NCBI GenBank assembly: GCA_021234155.1
Contig: JAJEKV010000239.1
Location: 188,001 to 252,000 of the forward strand
Length of the DNA stretch: 64,000 bases
Direction: 5' to 3'
Source of the DNA: Isoetes taiwanensis
Lineage: Eukaryota; Streptophyta; Lycopodiopsida; Isoetales; Isoetaceae
The notes beneath the pieces were generated by a model. The model was given only the letters and a program-made list of their open reading frames with translations. It did not search any database and was not told where the DNA came from. Shown here in pieces: positions 45,622 through 56,883 of this stretch. The first letter of the stretch is position 1; the number at the start of each line of letters is the position of its first letter. Both the position numbers and the translations under genes were made by a program.

Positions 45622-48600
45622 ATGGCGACCCGCTTTGGAGCATCAAGCATCAACGCCGCCGAGGTCTATAATGGTGGATCCGGGCTTTCAAGTCCGGAAA
45701 GCCAAGATCAAGAGGGTTCTAAAGTCGGGAAGGGCTTTGGGATATTGTGACGCCGCCAAAAGGTGCAGATGAGCCGCAAGAGGCAATGGCAAGAAAAATT
45801 GAAATTAAGTGACGAGGGAATCAAGAAAGAGAAGAGTAAGGCAAAGGGCAAGGCTGGAACCTCTGACACAGCAGGAGCTACTTCAGCCAAAATTAACGAA
45901 GCTAAAGGTATCATTTGTAGCAAAGTAGGCTCTAGTATTTTGCTGAAGTTGCAAGGATTGTCTCCGCAAGATATGTGGTTATATCTTTTAAAAAATTATG
46001 AAAGTAAATCCTCATCACAGATTGATGTTCTAGAAAAGGAACTAAGATGTCTTAAGTATCATGAAGGTGATAATCTAGAAGTTTTTTTTCAAACCTTGGA
46101 TATGATATTATTTGATCCGAAGGTTGGTGCCGTTTCTTTCAAAAGAAGCTGAATTATTAGTCGCCGTCTCAAGAGCTTTCTCGCTTATGAGCAAATTGCA
46201 ATTTTGCAAGAAATGTAGCAAAGAATCGTGAAGAGGCAGAAAGAATTGTTCGCACAGAGATTGAACAGAGAAAAGTTGTAAAGGATGAAGATGAAGGGGC
46301 TGAAATCTTATATGCTGGTCGATCTCGAGGTCGAGGTAAGGAAAGTAAGCTTGGTCCATGTTTTGTTTGCAATGAATATGGTCATGTAAAAGCTAATTGT
46401 CCGAATCTAGCAAAGGAGATTTTTGTTATAATTAAGGGTGGAGAGGGCATATTTCTTCTAAGTGTTCTAGTCCAAAGAATAGAGGAAGAAGAGGAGGACG
46501 TGCGTGGGACTATCGAGGAAGAAGAGGCTGTAAATCCAGTCTTCGTGAATATGGCTGTTGAAGCAAATAAAGAAGAAGAAGAAGATGCTGAGGTAATTCA
46601 TAAATCTTTTCTTGCTATTAAACGCAAAACACGTGCTAACTCTCTTGTAATAGATAGTGGAGCTGAGCGATCCATAGTCAGCTCTTCGGAAATGCTTACA
46701 GGGTGCTCAAGTATGGGGAACTAGACACATACAATTGGGCAACGGTGTGTCGCAAGTTGAAGGAGTGGGTTTGCTGGAGTTATTTGATCTTGATGGAAAA
46801 CCTGTAAGCCTAAAGGATGTTTTGTGTGTGCCAAATCTAATCCGAAATTTAATCTCGGTTAGTCAGCTAGTAGATCTCGGATATAAAGTGGTGTTTGACA
46901 AGAAAGTTTGTGAAATATTGCATAATAATAAAGTTGTGTTTTTAGCAAAAAGAAATGGTGATTTGTTTGAATTGAACAAAGATGAGATAGTTAGTATGAA
47001 TGCAGCAATACTTCCATCTGTTGAGTTGTGGCATGAAAGGTTGGCTCATACACATGTCAAGAATGTTCAATCTATGGCTAAAAAAGGATTAATAGATTGT
47101 TCAGTAGAGAAAGGTCAATTTATTTGTCATGGATGTATGCTAGGAAAGCATACAAGAATACCTTTTAAAAAAAGTAGTAAGCGTGCAAATGATTTGTTTT
47201 GAATTAGTGCAATACGATCTTTGTGGACCTATGAATATAAGAAGCGCAAGTGGAAAGAGATATTATATTTCATTTATTGATGATTACAGTAGAAGGGCCA
47301 AATGTTATTTTCTAACTAAGAAAAGTCAAGCATTAGAAGCATTCAAGCAGTTTACAGCAGAAGTTGAGTGTGAAACAGGCAGAAAAATCAAATGCATAAG
47401 GTCAGATAGAGGTGGTGAGTACTTGTCCAAACGCTTTAAATGTTTTTGCTTAGAAAAGGGGGATAAAAGACAGCTCACTTGCAGATATAGTCCTCACAGT
47501 AATGGAGTCAGAACGAAAAATAGAACGTTGTTAGATGCCGCAAGGGCAATGCCGAAACATGCAAAATTACCTAATTTCTTATGGGCAGAAGCAGTTAAGA
47601 CAGCATTTTATATTCAAAATAGGCTGCCTTCAGTTAGCATAAACGGTGACATTCCCGAAGAAATATGGACCGGCAGAGAACAAAGTTATGATAAGTTTAA
47701 AGCCTATGGATGCCTAACCTATGTTCATGTTCCAAAAGAAAACTTAACAAAGCTTGAAGATCGAGCAACCGAGGCTTTTCTTATTGGCTATGACTTAAGA
47801 AGCAAAAGGTTATCGGTTGTATGATCCGAGTCCAAGAAGGTATGTATTAGTAGAGATGTAACATTTAACGAGTCGTTGTTATACAAAGATATATTGAAGT
47901 TAAGGCAAACGTCAATGTTAAGGAGGAGATTGTAGATAATATGAAGCTTGAAACTCCTATAGATATAGAAGATGATGATAATGGTATTGAAGTCTCAGAT
48001 AATGGTCAGACTCTAGAAACTCCTATAGTTGACGAGATACCTATTGTTGATTCCCAACCTCCTAAGAAACGTAAGAGTGAAGTTGAGCGTCTAAAAGAAA
48101 ATTTTCAAGTAGAGGAGGGTTTGTTTGGCGCACATGAAACAGTAAAAGTAGACGGTTACAAGCGTTTTTTACCGAAGATCATGTTCCCGCAATAATGGCA
48201 TTATTTGTGCCCGGTATACCTAACAGCTTTGATGAAGCAATTAATGCGTAAGATGCGAAAAATGGAAGCCAAGAATGGACGATGAAATGCGCTTCATTTA
48301 TAGATAATAAAACATATGAGCTAGTGAAGCATCCCGAGGGGAAAAATATAGTCGGAATAAGTGGATTTTTAAAATTAAAAAAGGACCGCATCGGAAGCTT
48401 GCAAAAATATAAGGCCGACTTGTTGCAATGTGGATTCTCACAAAAGAAAGGTATTGATTATGAAGAGACGCTTTTAGCCTATTGTTAAACTAACCAGCTT
48501 TGAGAGCTATTTTAGCATATGCAAATGCCGAGATTTAGAATTACATCATATGGATGTAAGCATGCCCTTCTTGAACGTAGATATTGAGGAGGAGATTTAC

Positions 48601-49694
48601 ATGAAACAGCACCGTGTTATGAGCAAGGAGAAGACATGGTATGGAAGCTAAAAAAGGCAGCTTTTATGGATTGAGGCAAGCTCCAAGATTGGTATGCGTG
48701 ATGCATTGATAGTTACCTAAAACAAGGGTTTGAGAAACTAAAATCGACGGGTAATCTTTATATCTTTCAGAATGATGATAATTTCTCGTGATAATCGCGA
48801 CTTTATGTAGATGATCAGATAATGGCAAAAGAAATAGTAGAGAATGTCTAGATCATTGCAAAACAAAGGCCGAAGGGAAATTTAAAATGACAGATCTGGG
48901 TGATCTAAAGCTATTTCTAGGTTTGGAAGTGCATAGAGATAGAAAAGCCAGAAAAATAGTTCTTACACAAACAAGGAACATTCAGGGCATTTTAGAAAGG
49001 TTCCATATGATTGAATGTAATCCAGTCAAAACACCCATGGTGGTTGGTGCAAAACTGAACAATGATATGTGTGCAAACACGCTTCGAAAAAGTTGTATAT
49101 GGAAAACGCATTACCATACAGAGAACTAATTGGTTGCTTACTCTATGTGGCAAACAGTACACGTCCTGACATTGCCTATACAGTTAATTTTCTGAGTCGG
49201 TTTTTAAACAATCCAGGGCAAGCACATTGGCTTGCAGCAAAACGAGTTCTTCGATATTTGAAAGGAACGCTTAATGATGGGCTAGAGTACAAATGGGACA
49301 AAGAGAATGGCATGATTCTAAAGGCATATGCAGATGCCGACCAAGGGGAGACACGATTCTCGAAAAATCCACTTCGTGTTATGTTACTATGTTAGGAGGA
49401 GCAGCTATATCCCGAGAAGTAAAAACAATCTTCGATTGCTATGTCTTCAAAGCAGGTCGAAAGTATGCAGCAAAGATCCCTTGTAGCTAAAGAAATTATA
49501 TGGTTTAAAAATATTATTGATGTAATTAGGGATAATAAAGATAATGCAAAGATAAACCTATACAGTTGATAGCATGAGTTGCATAGCAATGACCGTAAAT
49601 CAGAATGTGCACGAAAAGAACAAAACACATTGAACCGCACATGCATTTTGTTAGAGACCCCGTTCGAAGGATTGATATGTAGCATATGTGTCAA
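45622..49694 (+). pseudogene. Copia gag-pol polyprotein, frameshifted
   Basis: Start MATRFGASSINAAEVYNG at 45,622. Gag continues with LKLQGLSPQDMWLYLLKNYE and LEKELRCLKYHEGDNL (to about 46,150). CCHC knuckle CFVCNEYGHVKANC (46,359-46,400), then a remnant GHISSKCS. Protease core LVIDSGAE (about 46,645). GAG-pre-integrase LWHERLAHTHVKN with CHGC. Integrase: DDYSR, SDRGGEYL; the third acidic residue, normally in NGVxERKNR, is lost in NGVRTKNR through a small deletion. RT: NVDIEEEIYMKQ, YGLRQAP, YVDD (about 48,804). RNase H region: ADADQGE...KYAAKIPCS. At least seven frame breaks. Gag packages RNA, and pol cuts, copies and integrates it; none can be functional as read. Confidence 0.85.
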
Positions 49695-49784
49695 CCGATA
49701 ATTAAATTGCGCATATGTTCACTAAGGCTTTTACGAGAAGACAAATGTAAAAGGCACAAACTTGAAGTTGTAATCAATGTGACA

Positions 49785-49795
49785 TGAAGGAGGAG
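49785..49795 (+). other. Polypurine tract before copia 3' LTR
   Basis: GAAGGAGGAG followed by T at the LTR border, the normal plus-strand primer site of copia elements. Confidence 0.7.
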
Positions 49796-50383
49796 TATTG
49801 GGATAATTCATGTCATTTGATTCATGTCTATTTTATGTGTATTCTATGGTTGCTCCATTTAAGTACACGCGGCAAACATGTGATAATCTCACCGACAAAA
49901 AGCGCATTATAAAACAAAAAGAAAAACTAATCCGTGTAGATATGGAACGGAGCTGGATCCGCAGGTGTTGGTGGATCTTCATACAGGACTTCCGGATCTT
50001 CTTGTTTATCGCAGTCGCCGGATTAGAGAGGTTGTTTATCAAGGTCACGGATTCAAAGTGAAGATCACGGACATGAGGAAGGTCTGCGGATTTGATCGCC
50101 AGATTTTGTCCGGCAGGAAGCAAATTCGCCTACGAGGTTTGGGTCTGGGTTATTTGTTGCCCAGCTTATTATAGCTTGGATTGCTTTGCGCTTGCTTACA
50201 ATGTAATTGCTCGGTTTTCTACCGAATTATTGCTCTTTATGTACATGCTTCGGTTTTCTACCGGAATAATTTTGATAGCAAAGTTGAATCGCTCATACTT
50301 GTGATAAGTTGAGTTGGTTGGTTTTATCATTTAGTGCAAAAGACAAGAACGGTTTTGTTGCAAAGACAAGAATTAAATCAACA
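49796..50383 (+). repeat. Copia 3' LTR
   Basis: Begins TATTGGGATAATTCATGTC, ends AATTAAATCAACA. About 12 bp longer than the 5' LTR through several small indels. Confidence 0.85.
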
Positions 50384-50910
50384 CCATCTACAACGCCTTC
50401 AATCCCATTCGATTGAGCCGCCTTTTGAATCCCATTCGATGTCCTCGAACTATGGTGAGTGTGGATTCCATTCCAAATGCATTCTCTTGTTCTCTATTTT
50501 TCGCCCTCTATTTTTTCCAATGCATTCTCGGTTCTTTATCGGAATTTCCGAGAAGAATGCTATCTTTAACAAAGAAACTTGAAACTTGAGTAGGCTTTAT
50601 GTAAAATCAAGATCCGAATCCAAGTTCTATGTGTCATGGTGTTCCTCTTGGAAACAGTCAGAAGATTTCCATTATAAACCGCAATTATGAAGATGAGGCT
50701 CTTCCAAGAAGACATCCCTGGCGATATAAGTTGCTTGAAAGCGAAAGCGCGACATTTGTAGCATGGCCAAAAGAACGCCCTCAAAAAGGTATGTATATTT
50801 GGATATTCAAAAAAAAATGAATATCATCTCCAAGGATGTTGTGAATTTTGAATCTTTGATGTTCTTAGCCACCATATCAACCCCATGAAACTACACATTA
50901 ATGAAAACTG
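50384..50910 (+). pseudogene. Module B, copy 3: unknown protein, multi-exon
   Basis: Inverted homologue of 5,160-5,650. A short 5' exon ends at CTATG|GTGAGTGTG (about 50,456). The next exon (about 50,550-50,790) includes SKFYVSW and NYEDEA, and ends RPQK before GTATGTATATT. A downstream exon reads VVNFESLMFLA then TLMKTVM. A premature stop and frame changes separate these parts. The C-terminal words resemble module A. Unknown family; no function assigned. The copia element lies directly upstream and would separate it from its promoter. Confidence 0.4.
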
Positions 50911-51389
50911 TTATGGTGCGGCATTGCCTTTTTTAGTAATAATTTGAAGAGGTTGTTGTTTCATTGTTGGCTAGAATTGACAATGTCGTTTAGAGGGGGC
51001 AAGTGTAATATAGAGGAATCCATGTAAGATTCATTGATAAAGACACTCAAAACCATTGCACGTGAAACTATGAATTTGATTTGATCTTTTCCTCCTATAT
51101 ATTATAAAAGAATAGCGTCCGCCCTCAGGAGTGAGTAAGTATTTTCACGCCCCATCGACGGATAAGGATGCGCCCACGTGGCTTGATCTGGGGTCGTCCC
51201 GTGGGCCTTGGCCTCAAAAGCTCCCATGTTTGGTGGACAAAATTTTTTGGTTTACCACCTGACTTGAACCCCGGACATTGCCCCCCAACCCCCCCACCCT
51301 TACCACTAGACCAACTAGGATGTTCTTTTCTTGAAAGAATAAGAAGTCCATGCTTAGTTAAGGCTGGGGCCTAATTAATTCAAGGATAC

Positions 51390-52730
51390 TCTAGGATGTT
51401 CTAGGATGTTCTAGAATGTTCTAGAATCTTTTGGAATGTCCTAGAATGTTCCAGATGCTCATGAGTAAGCACCTCAGTCTAAAAATAGAAAGTTTCAGTC
51501 TAAAAATAGAAGTTTTTTGAAACTTTGCAAATGCTCAAAATAGAATGTGGAATGTTCCAGTGTGCTCATGGGTAAGCACCTCAGCCTAAAAAAAATAGAA
51601 AGTTTCAGTCTAAAAATAGAAAGTTTTTGAAACTTTGCAAATTCTCAAAATAGAATGTTCGAATGTTCCGATACTCATGGGTAAGCACCTTGGTCTAAAA
51701 TAGAAAGTTTCAGTCTAAAAATAGAAAGTAAAATAGAATGTTATGGAATGTTGCAGATGCTCATGGGTAAACACCTCAATCCAAAAATAGAAAGTTTTTT
51801 GAAACTTTGCAAATGCTCAAAATAGAATGTTCTACAATGTTGCAGATGCTCAAAGGTAAGCACCTCAGTCTAAAAATAGAAAGTTTCAGTCTAAAAATAG
51901 AAAGTTTGCTTAAACTTTGTAAAAACTCAAATAGAATGTCCTAGAATGTTTCAGATGCTCTAGGGTAAGCATCTCAGTCTAAAAATAGAAAGTATGGTAG
52001 TCTAAGAACAGAAAAGTTTGCTAAAACTTTGCAAAAACTCAAAATAGAATGTTCTAGAGTGTTCCAGATGCTATAGGGCAACCACCTATGCTCTAGAAGC
52101 ACCTCACTCTAAAAGTAGAAAGTTTCTTGAAACCTTGCAAATGCTCAAAATAGAATAGGTGATACTTTGGAATTGGTAGTGTTCTCCTCATGAGTGATAC
52201 TTTAGAAGTGGTAGTAGGGCATGTGTGTATATAGACTTGCATGGTAGTAGGTGTAGAAAGTTTCAGTCTAAAAATAGAAAGTTTGCTTAAACTTTGTAAA
52301 AACTCAAATAGAATATCCTAGAATGTTTCAGATGCTCTAGGGTAAGCATCTCAGTCTAAAAATAGAAAGTACGGTAGTCTAAAAACAGAAAAGTTTGCTA
52401 AAACTTTGCAAAAACTCAAAATAGAATGTAGAGTGTTCCAGATGCTATAGGGTAACCACCTACATGCTCTAGAAGCACCTCACCCTAAAAGTAGAAAGTT
52501 TCTTGAAACCTTGCAAATACTCAAAATAGAGAGGTGATACTTTGGAATTGGTAGTAAGTGTGATGGGTATGATAGTCATGGGTGTAAGCTTCACATGGGT
52601 GATATTTTTAGAATTAACATACTTTAGAATTGGTAGTAGAGGTAGTAGATGTGGCCTCATAGGCATGTAGGTGATACTTTGGAATTGGTAGTGTTCTCCT
52701 CATGAGTGATACTTTAGAATTGGTAGTAGG
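51390..52730 (+). repeat. Tandem repeat with GAATGTTC words, ~110 bp unit
   Basis: About nine units contain AGCACCTCAGTCTAAAAATA, then GAAAGTTT, ACTTTGCAAATGCTCAAAAT and AGAATGTTC-TAGAATGTTCCAG. The block 51,880-52,150 is repeated as a higher-order copy at 52,255-52,510. A second family word, TTTGGAATTGGTAGT, appears from about 52,165 onward. Confidence 0.8.
51410..51427. promoter_or_regulatory. Perfect heat-shock-element-like motif
   Basis: TTCTAGAATGTTCTAGAA has four alternating units (TTC-n2-GAA-n2-TTC-n2-GAA), the consensus bound by heat-shock factor trimers. Flanking sequence adds imperfect units (GGATGTTCTAGGATG before; TTTTGGAATG after), and each tandem unit downstream keeps one GAATGTTC pair. 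Binding is inferred from the motif only. Confidence 0.6.
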
Positions 52731-52734
52731 GCAG

Positions 52735-53566
<832 letters not shown>

Positions 53567-53906
53567 GGCGCAGTCAAAAGTGTTAATGGGGTCCAAATCG
53601 AGGCGAGGCCGGCCCCGGCGGTCCCGAGGAATACTACATAAAAAAGAAGTGCATGGGTGGGTCCAGATCGAGGCCCGTACGGGCCGAGGAAAGGTGCAAA
53701 AGAAAAGGCTTACCGGGCCGGCCCCTTTCTAGTATATTATAAAATTATAGTGTATGTCTTGCCTTGAATGGCCCCAGATTGGGTGGCTGAGATTCCGCCA
53801 AAGCCACGTGGCATCATCCGCATCGCTTCCTAATTACCTTCCTAGGGCTTTTTTTTTGGCGCAGAGCAGCTTAGGTTAACCTTGGCTATGGCGCAAGCTT
53901 GGCTAT

Positions 53907-54430
53907 GGCGAATGGATTGAAGCATTGTGGTCGGATTAATCCCGGCTCCATCTATGTCACGCAAAGAGAGCCCATCGATTCCGCAGTTTCAATGGGTCCG
54001 AAGTTTTCCACATCTCAAAGCAAAATATACATAGACGGCTTCATCCCCGCTACATGGGATTCTCAAGGGAACCAGCCTACGTGGCTCTCCGCTAGAAACG
54101 GGCTCGCTTCAAAGCAAACCTGCAAAGATCGATCTTTGATCTATCTAGCCCGAGCTTTTAAAGGCGGAGGATACAATGCTATGCGAGCTCCTTGGGAGTC
54201 TACGATCAACATGCCCCGCAGTTTGCTTCCTTAATAGAAAATTTACTTACTTACTTCATGTAGTTTGGTTTTCCATTTTCGAATGCTAACTTGAATTAGG
54301 TGCCGTGGCTTGATTTCGTTATTTCCTGAAGCTTCCGGTCATGGCATCAAGCTCATCCTTTCCTTTGTTAATAACTATGTTGACCTCGGTGGGCCTAACC
54401 TCAAGATGTTTGGGCAAGGTGGACATCCCG
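53907..54430 (+). pseudogene. Endo-1,4-beta-mannanase (GH5) gene fragment
   Basis: The clearest part, 54,343-54,400, reads GIKLILSFVNNYVDLGG, the strand and loop of plant GH5 mannanases (GIKLILSLVNNw.d.GGk). Just before it LDFVIS occurs one frame away, giving LDFVIS/EASGHGIKLIL once a single-base shift is allowed for. An upstream exon (to about 54,234) contains RAFKGGGYNA, resembling the family's RTWAF.DGGYNALQ. An intron of about 65 bp with AG acceptor before 54,300 separates them. The catalytic Glu residues lie further downstream in the family and were not seen. Mannanases cut cell-wall mannans. This is a partial, frameshifted, captured copy. Confidence 0.65.
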
Positions 54431-55269
54431 TTGGTGTACTGTTAGTTTCTTTTCGCGGTGTTTACACCATGATTAGACAGCCATTATTCTTCTGTTTAAA
54501 TAGTTGCAGGAGCAAATTGGATATACAATGTGTAACTGCCTGCACTATGGACCAATTGCACATCACGCAAAATGTGCTCTATTTGTTACAAATTGTAGTA
54601 GAATGATTGCCCAGAAATACAAAGTTCACAGGAACTGGAAAACATACTATGACAATTGATAGTAGAAAACAACATCTTCGGCTGGCCAGCACTGATAAGG
54701 AAATGACTTTTATGATTCCTTCTGAAGAGCTGAAGAGCTGCTCCCATCAGGATATAAATGTGTCATGTTATAGCCATGGTAATGGTGGTATATTTTGAAA
54801 TTTGAAATAGCATATTTGTGGTTGATCAACATGAAGATGCCCAACTTTAAGATGCAAATGGGGTGATGGATTATACAGGATTTGAGTCAAAAAGGCCTGC
54901 AGACCTATTCAAAAGATACAGGATTTTACTTGCAGATTCAAAAGGTTAGAAAACATTTTAAAGCGTGTGCAGCAGAATGTTGAAGGGGATTGCCCAGTTT
55001 TCTAGGAGGCAATGGCAACTGAAGCTGGAAACATTTCAGAGCCTATGGTATTTTGTATGGTATGTGGTGATAATGTACACAAAGATTGCTTTGAGAGATG
55101 GAGTAGGAGAAAGGGTTCTGGTATTGTTACATGTATTTATTTCAGAGCTGTTTGTAGTGTTTGAGTCACACCTATGCTCATTTTCTTTGTATTGTATTAC
55201 TGAGAATGAAATTTTGCAAAGCTGCCATCTACTGTACTACTGAGTAATAAGGGCCAGAATCATATGTGA

Positions 55270-55530
55270 TAGACATGCTGCAGATCTGTATGGACTATCA
55301 CTTTTATATTTTGAAGGTATTTCGTGCAGATCAAGCTTCCTTACATTTTTTTCTTCTGAATTTTTTCTCAAATGGCCATATTACAGCTTGCTCAGCTTTC
55401 TTAGATTTTACATTTTACAGCTGGCAGCACACGCCTGCAGATCTGTATGGACTTGCACTCTTCTGTTTTGAAGGTATTTCTTACATTTTTTTCTTCTGAA
55501 TTTTTTCTTAAATTGTCATTTTCTCATAGC
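55270..55530 (+). repeat. Two-copy direct repeat, ~165 bp apart
   Basis: GCAGATCTGTATGGACT...TTTTGAAGGTATTTC and TTACATTTTTTTCTTCTGAA with TTTTTTCT follow in both copies (from about 55,278 and 55,437). The first copy has extra sequence (GTGCAGATCAAGCTTCC) between the two words. Confidence 0.75.
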
Positions 55531-56611
55531 ATTTTCTATTTACATTACATGATGTAACTTACTGCATGTTGTTTAATGCAGATGCATGCACTAAGTACAA
55601 AGGTGAATGAGAGGATACAAGAGAACGAAGCAAAAGGCCAGGGGCAGCATTATTTGTAGGCCCTTCATTACATGCAATAGGTACTTTTGAAGAGCAAGCA
55701 CATTGATAACCACTTCAATGGCACAAATTTCGCAGGAAACCATATCATCAATCCTCTACATAGAGCAGAAAATACATCGCGGACCTATTCTAAGGTATGA
55801 AATACCTTAATATTTTAACCCTTCTTTTCAACTCATTTGAAATGGCTTTTGAGTATAGAGCAGTGAAAAATATGCGTTGGTTAGGGAATTTTTCTTGATA
55901 GACTGAATGCATTTTCTCATTTGACGATGTTAGGGTATGTATGTTTCTCAGCTGTAGCCGTTTGTTATTACAATTTACATTTTCGAAAAGAAACTTATTG
56001 CAGCCAGATGCATCTAAGATGGCGGTGGCTTGGACCTTTGTAAAGGTGCATGGAAGATACCGTTAAGTTTATGATTCATGGTCAAGTTTAAAACATGTGA
56101 AATAGTATGCCAATGCAAAAACCGGACTAACCAAATAAATTTCTTCTATTTCTAATACCAATCGCGCCATGTATGCAAAGAAATGATACCGATATTTGCG
56201 AGTGTTATTATTTATTTATGATGGTCATGTTGTGATGCCTTGCTAGAGCAATGATACTCAAATATAGAGACGATTGATCCTACCAAACAACATGTCATGC
56301 ATACATGTAATTGTCTAAAGATATCTAGCTGAGGTGTTAGGTTGCCCATGCCCACTAAGTGCACTCATAATATTAAATTTAACTTTAATTATACAGGTAT
56401 CCACATTCTTCATGCAAAACATGAAGATTTTACTCATATCGACATAGAGATATTACTCATGGCATGGGATGTGCTATCTTGCACATGGACGCTATGCAAG
56501 ATAGACGGAGTCTAATGGGAATTTTTCATATCATGTTGGAAGTCAAGCCAAGTATAATAGAAAGTGAAGAAAGAAAGAACTCATACAACCCATATGCAAG
56601 TCACGAACCAA

Positions 56612-56763
56612 TTGATTAACTTCTTTTAACATTTGCAATGTATTGAATGCTATTTCAAATTTGTGTTCCCGCCCAAATTAACATTGTTTGATTAACTTCT
56701 TTTAACATTTGCAATGTATTGAATGCTATTTCGAATTTGTGTTCCCGCCCAAATTAACATTGT
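56612..56763. repeat. Tandem duplication, 76-bp unit, nearly identical
   Basis: TTGATTAACTTCTTTTAACA...CCCAAATTAACATTGT occurs at 56,612-56,687 and 56,688-56,763 with one A/G difference noted. A recent local duplication. Confidence 0.9.
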
Positions 56764-56883
56764 GTAACATGAAGGAGCTATGTTTCTTTTTAGCGTTGTT
56801 AAACCTTTAGAAAGTCATTGCGGCCAAAACATTTATAAGGCCTTTAACGTAAGCCCTCCAAGAACGCCTGGCACTATTACTAG

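Larger units (their letters stand above)
45025..50383 (+). mobile_element. Ty1/copia LTR retrotransposon, complete structure, degraded
   Basis: 5' LTR 45,025-45,600, 3' LTR 49,796-50,383. Target duplication CCGTCT (45,019-45,024) and CCATCT (50,384-50,389) with one mismatch. The opposite arm has the empty site (minus-strand AGATCCGTCTACAAGAT at about 5,695). Internal order gag, protease, integrase, RT, RNase H is that of copia elements. All proteins carry frameshifts. It inserted in the shared upstream region of modules B and C. Confidence 0.9.
53728..56883 (+). mobile_element. Helitron C carrying a mannanase gene fragment
   Basis: 5' end TCTAGTATATTATAAAATTA at 53,728 with leader AGTGTATGTCTTGCC. 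3' end CTCCAAGAACGCCTGGCACT then ATTACTAG at 56,883. Cargo: the mannanase fragment (53,880-54,430), further exon-like AT-rich sequence, and two tandem duplications. No Rep/helicase motif, so non-autonomous with gene capture. Confidence 0.65.

Noticed and set aside
51390-52730. Possible CRISPR array (regular ~110 bp repeats)
   Set aside because: Units are contiguous with no unique spacers, the DNA is eukaryotic, and no cas genes are near.
53729-53732. CTAG as a clear 3' end of Helitron D
   Set aside because: These bases are part of the TCTAGTATATT 5' end of Helitron C, and the expected CCATTA before CTAG is absent, so the border is left open.
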